Origin: Halegenticoccus tardaugens
Lineage (GTDB): Archaea > Halobacteriota > Halobacteria > Halobacteriales > Haloferacaceae
Assembly: GCF_004116405.1 (NCBI RefSeq)
Contig: NZ_SDIC01000001.1
Location: forward strand, 124,001 to 188,000
DNA: 64,000 nucleotides
Direction of reading: 5' to 3'
In this document: positions 57,585 through 64,000 of the stretch, one piece after another
How the letters are laid out: every line of letters starts with the position of its first letter
Position numbering within the stretch: the first letter of the stretch is position 1
Notes under the pieces: generated by a model
The model's input: only the letters and a program-made list of their open reading frames with translations
Database searches by the model: none
Told to the model about the DNA's origin: nothing
Translations under genes and position numbers: made by a program

Positions 57585-59432
57585 CTATTCGAGGTGGGCG
57601 TACTCCAGTTCGTACCCCTCGTCGAGCGCCGCGCGGACCGCCTCGCCCGGCTCGCCGACGGGCCGCGTTCGGAGCTCCGGGCCGTCCTCGCCGGGGGAGA
57701 CGACGACGGTGACGCGCCAGTCGTCGTCCTCGTCGGGGAAGTCGGTCCGGTGGTGCGCGCCGCGCGACTCGGTGCGGAACGACGCGGCGCGCAGGATCGC
57801 CTCCGCGACCGCGAACGTGAACGACAGGTCGACCGCGAACTCGAAGTCCCGGTCCGTCCGGTCGCCCTCGACGCGGAGCGCGGCCGCCCGGTCGCGGAGG
57901 GCGTCGAGCGCGCCGAGCCCCGCGTCGAGGCCGTCGGCGTCCCGCAGGATGCCGGCGTGCCGCCAGAGCAGGTCGCCGAGGGCCCCGAACAGCTCCGCCG
58001 GCCGGACGTCCCCGTCGGCGCGTTCGAGCGCGAGGAGGGCCCGGAACTCGCCCTCGGCGAACGCGCGCATCCCCTCGGGGAGTTCGGGCGACGCGCCGTC
58101 GAGCGTCGCCGCGAGGTGGTCGCCGACGAGCTGGCCGAAGACGACCGTCTCGACGAGCGAGTTGCCGCCGAGGCGGTTCGCGCCGTGAAGTCCGGACGCG
58201 CTCTCGCCGACGGCGTAGAGGCCGTCGACCGCGGTTCGGCCCGTCCTCGGATCGACGTCGACGCCGCCCATCGAGTAGTGGGCGGTCGGCGCAACCTCCA
58301 TCGGTTCCTCGGCGATGTCGACGCCGAGGGCTGCGAAGCGCTCGTACATCCGGGGCAACCGCGCCTCGATGAACGCGCGGTCGCGGTGGGAGACGTCGAG
58401 GTACACCCCGCCGCGCTCGGTGCCGCGTCCCTCGCGGATCTCCCGCGCGATGGCGCGAGCGACGACGTCGCGGGCGTCCAGTTCCATCTGCGTCGGCGAG
58501 TAGCGCTCCATGAAGCGGTCACCCAGGCGGGCGCGCGGGTCGTCCGGCGCTCCATCCGCGTCGGGTTCGTCGACCGCGGCGTTGTACAACCGGCCGCCCT
58601 CGCCCCGGACGGCCTCGGTCACGAGCTGGCCCTCCCAGTCGTCGTCCCACGCGTCCCGGGCGACCGTGCCCGTCGGGTGGAACTGCACGAACTCCGCGTC
58701 GAGCAGGTTCGCGCCGGCGTCGTACGCGAGCGCGGGACCGTCGCCCGTGTTCTCGTCCGCCTCGGAGGTGTGCCGGTTGTACAGCGCCGAGTACCCGCCC
58801 GCGGCGACGACGACGCGGGCGGCCCGGAACAGGACGAAGCTCCCGTCGCTCATGTCGTACCCGGCGGCCCCGTAGACCCGCCCGTCGTCGGACAGGAGGC
58901 GGGTGACCATCACGTTCTCGCGGTAGGGGATTTCGAGTTCCCGCGCGCGATCGACGAGCGCCGAGAGGATCGCCTCGCCGGTCCGATCGCCGACGAAGCA
59001 GGTCCGGCGAAACGACTGCGCGCCGAAGTAGCGCTGGTCGATCTTCCCGTCCTCGGTCCGGTCGAACCCGGTGCCCCATTCGTCGAGTTCGCGGACCCGC
59101 GCGGGCGCGTTCCGCGCCACGAGTTCGACCGCGTCCGGATCGTTGACGGAGTGACCCTCCCGGTGCGTGTCGGCGGCGTGAACCGTCCAGTCGTCCTCGG
59201 GATCGAGGCTGCCGAGGGCGGCGTTGATCCCGCCCGCGGCCCACGTCGTGTGCGCGTCGCCGTGGTCGCGTTTGCCGACGACGAGGCAGTCGACCCCGTT
59301 TTCGGCCAGTTCGATGGCCGTCCGCGCGCCTGCGGCGCCGGCGCCGACGACGAGAACGGGAATCGAGACCTCCTCGTACTCCGGCGTCTCCGTGCCGTCC
59401 GTCTCGGACGGCTCGATCTGTAGAACGGGCAT
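57585..59432 (-). CDS. FAD-dependent dehydrogenase of the SdhA/FrdA/NadB family
   Basis: This 615-aa flavoprotein has a Rossmann FAD motif VLVVGAGAAGARTAIEL, TTWAAGGINAALGS, AEFVQFHPTG, RGEGGRLYN and HYSMGGVDVDPRTGRTAVDGLYAVGE with LHGANRLGGNSL. These place it among succinate dehydrogenase, fumarate reductase and L-aspartate oxidase proteins. The absence of an Fe-S or membrane subunit nearby favours an NadB-like soluble oxidase, but nadA and nadC are not here either. The ATG at 59432 was preferred because the 40 upstream codons are not family-like. Confidence 0.83.
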   Translation of the reverse strand: MPVLQIEPSETDGTETPEYEEVSIPVLVVGAGAAGARTAIELAENGVDCLVVGKRDHGDAHTTWAAGGINAALGSLDPEDDWTVHAADTHREGHSVNDPDAVELVARNAPARVRELDEWGTGFDRTEDGKIDQRYFGAQSFRRTCFVGDRTGEAILSALVDRARELEIPYRENVMVTRLLSDDGRVYGAAGYDMSDGSFVLFRAARVVVAAGGYSALYNRHTSEADENTGDGPALAYDAGANLLDAEFVQFHPTGTVARDAWDDDWEGQLVTEAVRGEGGRLYNAAVDEPDADGAPDDPRARLGDRFMERYSPTQMELDARDVVARAIAREIREGRGTERGGVYLDVSHRDRAFIEARLPRMYERFAALGVDIAEEPMEVAPTAHYSMGGVDVDPRTGRTAVDGLYAVGESASGLHGANRLGGNSLVETVVFGQLVGDHLAATLDGASPELPEGMRAFAEGEFRALLALERADGDVRPAELFGALGDLLWRHAGILRDADGLDAGLGALDALRDRAAALRVEGDRTDRDFEFAVDLSFTFAVAEAILRAASFRTESRGAHHRTDFPDEDDDWRVTVVVSPGEDGPELRTRPVGEPGEAVRAALDEGYELEYAHLE

Positions 59433-60104
59433 TTGGGAAGCAGTCCTCGGTGTAACCTCGGGGACGAGCGGGCCTAAGGGGCTTCGAGCGTGCGCGCGCG
59501 TGAGATTCACCGCGCGGTATTCGTGACAAGGAGGCGCACACCTAAACAACATTTAAGTGTCGTCCGAAATATGAATCGAGTACGTCGTGCGCGTGACACT
59601 CGCGCACGAGGCGAACCCATGACCGTTCCGAACCACACCGTCCGGCCGATCGCCCGCGCCACCGGCGAGGGCGACGTCCGCCGGTACGGCTCCGCCGGAT
59701 CCTGCGCGAAGCGGGACGGCGGTCGGTTCGGTGCGGCCGTGATTCGTCCGCGCACCACGTCCGACCTCGTCGCCGCGTAACCCAGGAGACGACGCGGCGG
59801 CCGGACGCTCCCTTTCCGACTCCGACCGGGAAGACGGGAGTCCGGCGATCGAGGGCGGGTGCGTCCCTTCTCCCGCCGCGTCACTCACGGCAGAGCGAGC
59901 GGTCCGCCCCCGGCACCACCCTCGACCACCGCGCATGGGTGGTGTCGAGCGCGCGACCGCGCCCGAAGTCGGACCGCCGCGAGCGGCGTCTCCGTCCTCC
60001 GCGGGCGAAGACGCCGCCTCGCACTCGGCCGATCGCTCCCGCGGGACCTCGTCCCCGGCGGCGCGCCGACGGCGCGTCAGCGTTCGAATCGCGACGGGAG
60101 CCTC
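59433..60104. other. G+C-rich region without a confident gene
   Basis: No conserved gene is seen. A weak candidate is 59571-59780 (plus strand, 69 codons, Arg-rich N-terminus), with TTTAAG about 20 nt upstream; it lacks any recognised motif and may be chance. The region between 59800 and 60100 reads open in several frames, as G+C-rich DNA often does. Confidence 0.35.
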
Positions 60105-60446
60105 ATGTCGATGCAAAAACCACCCGACGTAACCGCCCGGGCGGAACTCACGGTGTTCGTATCGAGACACGCCCCCGGCGACCTCCGCGAGGGCGTCACG
60201 GAGCGCATTCGAAGGGTCGAGGGCGTGATCCGCGTCCGCGACCTCGACGTCCACGGCCTCCGCCCGGGGCTGAACGACCTCACGGTCGACGTCACCGCGA
60301 CCGTCACGATCCGTCCGGCCGACGGCTCGGATCGACGGTCGGCGGCGAGCGTCGACGAGGCGGCCGTCGCGGAGCAACTCGCCGACGGCTTCGGCGTCAA
60401 GCGAGCGGCCGCGACGATCGAGTCGATCGACGACGGTCGACGCTGA
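60105..60446 (+). CDS. Conserved small alpha/beta protein
   Basis: This 113-aa soluble protein contains LTVFVSRHAPGDLREGVTERI, RRVEGVIRVRDLDVHGLRPGLN and DLTVDVTATVTIR, then a helical tail ending ESIDDGRR. The alternation of strands and helices resembles an ACT/ferredoxin-like fold of about 100 residues (inference). No catalytic residues are visible. The ATG at 60105 is used; an internal ATG two codons on is also possible. Confidence 0.55.
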   Translation: MSMQKPPDVTARAELTVFVSRHAPGDLREGVTERIRRVEGVIRVRDLDVHGLRPGLNDLTVDVTATVTIRPADGSDRRSAASVDEAAVAEQLADGFGVKRAAATIESIDDGRR

Positions 60447-60530
60447 CGCCCCGCGATCGCCGTCGACCCGCAGCCGCGGTCTCCGAACGGATCCGGCGAA
60501 CCGCACCCGGAGACTACCCCGACCGCTCCG

Positions 60531-60580
60531 CTCCACACCACGCCACACCGCCTCACACCACTCCACACCATCCCACACCA
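60531..60580. repeat. Five 10-bp tandem repeats (NNCCACACCA-like)
   Basis: Units ctccacacca, cgccacaccg, cctcacacca, ctccacacca and tcccacacca follow each other without gaps; a degenerate sixth begins cgattcacac. The 10-bp period is close to one helical turn. They lie 16 bp before the ATG of the small membrane protein gene. Confidence 0.85.
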
Positions 60581-60595
60581 CGATTCACACTACCG

Positions 60596-60799
60596 ATGAG
60601 ACGAAATCCGCGCAGATCCGACGTCAGCCGATCCGTTTACCCGCCGCCGACGCGGCGGCCAGCGCCGTCGCTCGCGGTCATCGCGGCGCTCACGCTCTCG
60701 CCGCTCGCGGTCGTCGTCCTCCTCTCGCACCCGGCGTTCGCCGCCGGGGTGCTGGTCGGCGCGACGATCGTCGCGGCGGCCCGTTTCCGCGGTCGATAG
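60596..60799 (+). CDS. Small membrane protein
   Basis: This 67-aa protein has a basic, proline-containing N-terminus (MRRNPRRSDVSRS) followed by two hydrophobic segments (about 25-42 and 46-62) and ends RFRGR. It could be a two-helix hairpin membrane protein. It begins just after the 10-bp tandem repeats. No family is recognised. Confidence 0.5.
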   Translation: MRRNPRRSDVSRSVYPPPTRRPAPSLAVIAALTLSPLAVVVLLSHPAFAAGVLVGATIVAAARFRGR

Positions 60800-60983
60800 G
60801 CCGCGTAACGGGTCGTTTCCGGCCGCCCAACGTACGATTGAACGGTTGACACGAACGCCGCCGTTCGGTCGCCCCGTCTGACTAAACCGATTTGACGAAT
60901 GTCGATGAAATCGACCAGTGAATTTCTGTGAATAAGATTTATCTGCTTAATCGGCACAATCTATCCCGTACGTGAGGCACCCA

Positions 60984-62033
60984 ATGAATAATTCGTCCAT
61001 TTACCGACGGCGGTTCATCGCGGGCGGAGTGGCACTGTTCGGCGCGACGATCGGCGGCGTGGGGGCCGCGCGCGATTCCGCCTCGCGGTTGGTCGTCCGC
61101 GGCGGCGGCGGGCGGGTCAAACGGTACGAGTTCGTCGTGGACGGGTCGGTCGACGAGTCGGTGTCGACCGGCGGAAGCGCACAGCAGGAGGTCTCGACGA
61201 CCTCGGTGAACGGCGAGTCGGTGAGCCGGGTTCGCGGCGCGATCGCGGGCGGCAACGCCGAGTACGCCGTCGACGGGAACGTGACGCTCTTCGGCGCGGA
61301 CGAGGGCGTGACGGCGTTCGTAAACGGCAAGCGGGCGACGCCCGCGGACCTGGGCGGCGGATCGCGCCACCTCGTCGTCGACGCCGGCGATTCGGGCGGC
61401 GTCGCCTACCGGATCGAGACGACGGGCGACGTCGTGCCGACCGGCCGGACCGGCGACGCGCCGGTGGAGACCGCCCGCATCGACCCCGACGCCGAGGTGT
61501 CCGACGGGAGCGCGCGCGGCGTCGCCGACGGGGTGGCCGACGCGTACCTGTTCACGGGCGACCTCTCGGCGCTCGACGTCGACGGCGGGACGACCGCCTA
61601 CCTCGACGGCGAGGAGGTCGACCCCGCGTCCTTCGGAGGCGGCGGCGCTGGCGGCGACGAGGGAGGCACCGAGGACGTCGACGGCGAGGCTGCTGACGAG
61701 GACGGGGGCGCGCACCCGGCCGACCCGTCGAACCTCGCGTTCGTCGACTGCACGACGGTCGAGGTCGTCGGCTCGTACGACGAGGTGCTGCTCGAGGTGT
61801 TGACGATCGAGGTCGACGACGCGCTGGGTACGGTGTACAACGAGGAGGAGTACGTCTACGGGCTCGACGACGGCGAGGAGATCAGCGGAACGACCCGGAT
61901 CGAACTCCCGCCCGGGTACTTCACGGAGCGACAGATCGTCGAGGCGGCCGTTGCGACCGGCGAGGGCGGCGATTCGAGGGCGGCGAATCCGCACGCCGCG
62001 ACGTGCCGCATGCGACACGAGTCGGACGACTGA
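60984..62033 (+). CDS. Secreted protein with two tandem beta modules
   Basis: This 349-aa protein has an N-terminal Tat-like signal (RRRFIAGGVALFG). Two modules follow with a similar end: EYAVDGNVTLFGADEGVTAFVNG at about residues 92-114 and AYLFTGDLSALDVDGGTTAYLDG at about 191-213, followed by GGG-containing linkers. This F/Y-x-F-x-G-D-like unit occurs in many haloarchaeal secreted proteins. The C-terminal part (about 255-335) is a different acidic domain. It is probably a surface or extracellular protein; function unknown. Confidence 0.72.
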   Translation: MNNSSIYRRRFIAGGVALFGATIGGVGAARDSASRLVVRGGGGRVKRYEFVVDGSVDESVSTGGSAQQEVSTTSVNGESVSRVRGAIAGGNAEYAVDGNVTLFGADEGVTAFVNGKRATPADLGGGSRHLVVDAGDSGGVAYRIETTGDVVPTGRTGDAPVETARIDPDAEVSDGSARGVADGVADAYLFTGDLSALDVDGGTTAYLDGEEVDPASFGGGGAGGDEGGTEDVDGEAADEDGGAHPADPSNLAFVDCTTVEVVGSYDEVLLEVLTIEVDDALGTVYNEEEYVYGLDDGEEISGTTRIELPPGYFTERQIVEAAVATGEGGDSRAANPHAATCRMRHESDD

Positions 62034-62078
62034 GCGGCGAACGCCGTTCGGTCGTTCCACCTTCGCGGTGACGACCGC

Positions 62079-62210
62079 TCAGTCGTCCGCCGGCGTCGGT
62101 TTCTTCTCCCTTCGTTCTTCGCGCGCGGTTTCCTCTACCTCCGGTTCCTCCTCGGCTTCGCGGTGCCCTTCCCGCAACGCGTCCCGGTCTCTCTCGATGT
62201 GGTGACACAC
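62079..62210 (-). CDS. Small charged protein with CHH start
   Basis: This 43-aa protein begins at GTG 62210 and reads V/M-C-H-H-I-E-R-D-R-D, followed by an acidic/basic helical tail (EAEEEPEVEETAREERR) ending TPADD. Short proteins beginning with Met-Cys-His-His are recurrent in haloarchaea. It lies directly downstream of Pus10 on the same strand. Confidence 0.55.
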   Translation of the reverse strand: MCHHIERDRDALREGHREAEEEPEVEETAREERREKKPTPADD

Positions 62211-62264
62211 GGTAACTTACCTCAGTATCAGGTGAGGGCCGGGCGGGCAAAACGGTGTCGTCGG

Positions 62265-63575
62265 TCAGGGCGACGTACCGTCGTCGTCCGGCGACTCTCG
62301 GAAGAACTCCTCGCGCTCGAACGGTTCGTCCTCGCCCTCGACGGCGACCACGTCCAGCGCCGTGACGGTCGCGCGCACGCCGAGCAACCCCGCCAGACTC
62401 GGCTCGGTCCGGCCGTCGTCGCCCGAGACGAGCTCCTTGATGTAGAGCCCGCCCGCCCCGTGGATCTCGACGGTGGCGTGACGCGGGTCGACGAGTTCGC
62501 CGCTCGCGTCGTACGCCGTCCGCGTCCGCGTGAGATTCGCCCGCCGGTGGTCGACGCGTCTGGGGGTGTACTGTTCGACGGTCGCGTCGCGGAGTTCGGA
62601 GAGCGCCTCCGCGAGCGTCTCGGGGGTCACGTCGTCGCCAAACTCGACCTCGGCGCGGTACGTCTTGCTCGCGTCGAGTTCCTTCACCCGCTCGACCATC
62701 TCGTAGGTGGCGAGGCGCAGGCCCTCGACCTCGACCTTCCCCTCGGCGAAGGCGTTGATGTCCGCCTCGAGGCGCTCCGCGTCGACGCTTCGCCGCCGGG
62801 GCTCTTTCACTTCGATCACGAACGGCCTTCCGGTTTCGAGCATCCGCGCGTCCACGTCCTCGCGGCCCGCGCCGTGGAACAGCGCCTCCGTGCCGTCCAT
62901 CACGTCGAGGACGACCGGCGCGGTCAACCCCTCGACGCTCTCGTCGTAGAGGTAGCCGGTCCCGCCGCAGTGGTCGCAGGACCGTCGCCCCCGCCGGCCG
63001 CTGCCGTCGCACTCGCGGCACGGCCACTCGGTCTGCGGGATGTCGCGTTCGAGCTTTCGGTACCGCCCGTAGACGAACGCGGAGTTGACCGTCGCCTCGA
63101 CCGTCCCGCGCTCGACGTCCAGCAGAAACTGCACGTCCGGCCGGGAGAAGTCCACCCGCGTCCCGGTGAGCCTCCCGACCCGCTTTCCCACCTCGCGGTT
63201 GCACTCCGATTTGAACGGTTCGCCGGCGTCCTCGGGGAATCCGGCCCCCTCCCGGAGCAGCAGTTCGTTCTCCTCGATCAGCGGGGGCGCGCGGGTGCCG
63301 ACCTGGTACGTGTCGAACTCCACGTCCTCGACGGCGGCCGCGGCGCGTTCTGCCCACTCGTCGAACCGCCCCGACTCGCCCTCGCACACCCAGCACGCCT
63401 CGACGTCGACCGGTTCGAACGGCTCGTCGGCGTCGAGGGCGGCCGCGATCCGGAGCGACCGCCCGCGCTCCGCGTTCGTCAGCCCGTGACTGCGGTCGGC
63501 GAAGACGCGACCGAGACAGGCGTCGCAGACGGGTCCGGCGTCCGCGAGCGCACGAACGTCTTCGGGAATCTCCAT
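62265..63575 (-). CDS. pus10: tRNA pseudouridine(54/55) synthase Pus10
   Basis: This 436-aa enzyme has an N-terminal zinc- and RNA-binding domain with CDACLGRVF and the second pair CRECDGSG/CDHCGGTG. A C-terminal pseudouridine synthase domain contains GREDVDARMLE, where the catalytic Asp sits, and VEIHGAGGLYIKELVSGDDGR near the end. Pus10 makes pseudouridine at tRNA positions 54 and 55 in archaea. The ATG at 63575 begins the family-like sequence. Confidence 0.93.
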   Translation of the reverse strand: MEIPEDVRALADAGPVCDACLGRVFADRSHGLTNAERGRSLRIAAALDADEPFEPVDVEACWVCEGESGRFDEWAERAAAAVEDVEFDTYQVGTRAPPLIEENELLLREGAGFPEDAGEPFKSECNREVGKRVGRLTGTRVDFSRPDVQFLLDVERGTVEATVNSAFVYGRYRKLERDIPQTEWPCRECDGSGRRGRRSCDHCGGTGYLYDESVEGLTAPVVLDVMDGTEALFHGAGREDVDARMLETGRPFVIEVKEPRRRSVDAERLEADINAFAEGKVEVEGLRLATYEMVERVKELDASKTYRAEVEFGDDVTPETLAEALSELRDATVEQYTPRRVDHRRANLTRTRTAYDASGELVDPRHATVEIHGAGGLYIKELVSGDDGRTEPSLAGLLGVRATVTALDVVAVEGEDEPFEREEFFRESPDDDGTSP

Positions 63576-63791
63576 GCCCGACCTCCGCGGGGGCGACGGT
63601 AACTGTTTTCGCTTTCGCGGCGGTTCGCACCCGCTCCCGCGAGGCGTCGGCGTCCCATCCGATCTTCGACACATCGGCTGGTCGGAGTGAGCGCCTGCCG
63701 ACGGGTGGCGTGGGTCGTGATACCGCGAATCCGAGAAATTTCATGTGCGTCGGACGGGTAGGACCGATACCACCACCGTAGTTACATCATC

Positions 63792-64000
63792 ATGACATCT
63801 CTTCGGCTCATCTCACGACACAGAAACGAGGCGTTGTTCCTGACGCTCGCGGTCGTCTGGGGCACGTCCTTCATGGCCATCAAGTCCGGCCTCGACGTGC
63901 TCCCGCCGCTTCTGTTCGCGGCGCTGCGGTACGACGTCGCCGGGTTGTTGTTGCTCGGCTACGCCGCGGCGACGGCGGAGCGCTGGCGACCCGCCACGGC
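63792..64000 (+). CDS. EamA family (DMT) transporter, partial (3' end outside window)
   Basis: The first 69 codons start at an ATG at 63792 and run off the right edge. FLTLAVVWGTSFMAIKSGL and PPLLFAALRYDVAGLLLLGY are helices 1 and 2 of an EamA (drug/metabolite transporter) repeat. Substrate unknown. Confidence 0.83.
   Translation, partial: MTSLRLISRHRNEALFLTLAVVWGTSFMAIKSGLDVLPPLLFAALRYDVAGLLLLGYAAATAERWRPAT

Noticed and set aside
59571..59780. 69-codon plus-strand frame after the flavoprotein gene
   Set aside because: Arg-rich low-information sequence with no family; kept only as a note in the gap entry.

Overview
This is a chromosomal stretch of a haloarchaeon (class Halobacteria). The evidence is the very high G+C content, acidic Asp/Glu-rich proteins, leaderless-looking promoters with TATA boxes about 25-30 nt before start codons, a TFB transcription factor, halocyanin, Pus10, Tat-type lipoprotein signals and several small proteins seen only in haloarchaea. 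The genus cannot be named from the sequence alone.

Layout. 1-1150 is a lower-G+C accessory segment (a partial DUF7509-like gene and a winged-helix regulator) that ends at the 3' end of a tRNA-Thr gene, possibly the edge of an integrated element. 1.3-4.9 kb is ordinary core: a haloarchaeal conserved protein, an enoyl-CoA hydratase-family enzyme, nadE and an Mrp-type Fe-S carrier. 5.1-9.9 kb is a respiratory cluster: a PsrB/PsrC-like ferredoxin and NrfD pair without a molybdoenzyme, a halocyanin and the copper nitrite reductase NirK. Three of these genes each carry a single frameshift. 10-14.1 kb holds a glycogen-debranching-type enzyme, a DUF7344-like regulator and a lipoprotein with eight 42-bp repeats.

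14.3-24.1 kb is a cell-surface-glycan island in an advanced state of decay: a membrane protein, an AglM-type dehydrogenase, a sugar transferase, two epimerases and an STT3-like protein all contain frameshifts, in-frame stops or both. A nucleotidyltransferase (open, but with damaged motifs) and an arylsulfotransferase-like gene remain uninterrupted. The intact glmU-like/glmS pair (24.7-27.8 kb) follows.

29.9-47.2 kb is a carbohydrate-use island. It has two complete sugar ABC transporters of similar design (SBP, two permeases, ATPase), an IclR regulator flanked by two copies of the same palindrome, a TrmB-family regulator, two Gfo/Idh/MocA dehydrogenases, a hydroxypyruvate-isomerase-like enzyme, a sulfatase and an HpcH/HpaI aldolase. 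Together they suggest uptake and oxidative breakdown of a sugar or sugar acid, possibly released from a sulfated glycan.

47.3-64 kb is mostly housekeeping or conserved haloarchaeal material: a rubrerythrin-like mini-protein, Cmi4, an MFS transporter, a ComA-like protein, an HPP protein, an MmgE/PrpD protein, tfb, an ABC-2 exporter, an SdhA/NadB-family flavoprotein, a two-module secreted protein, Pus10 and the start of an EamA transporter. It also holds a hairpin-rich intergenic stretch next to tfb that could be a small RNA.
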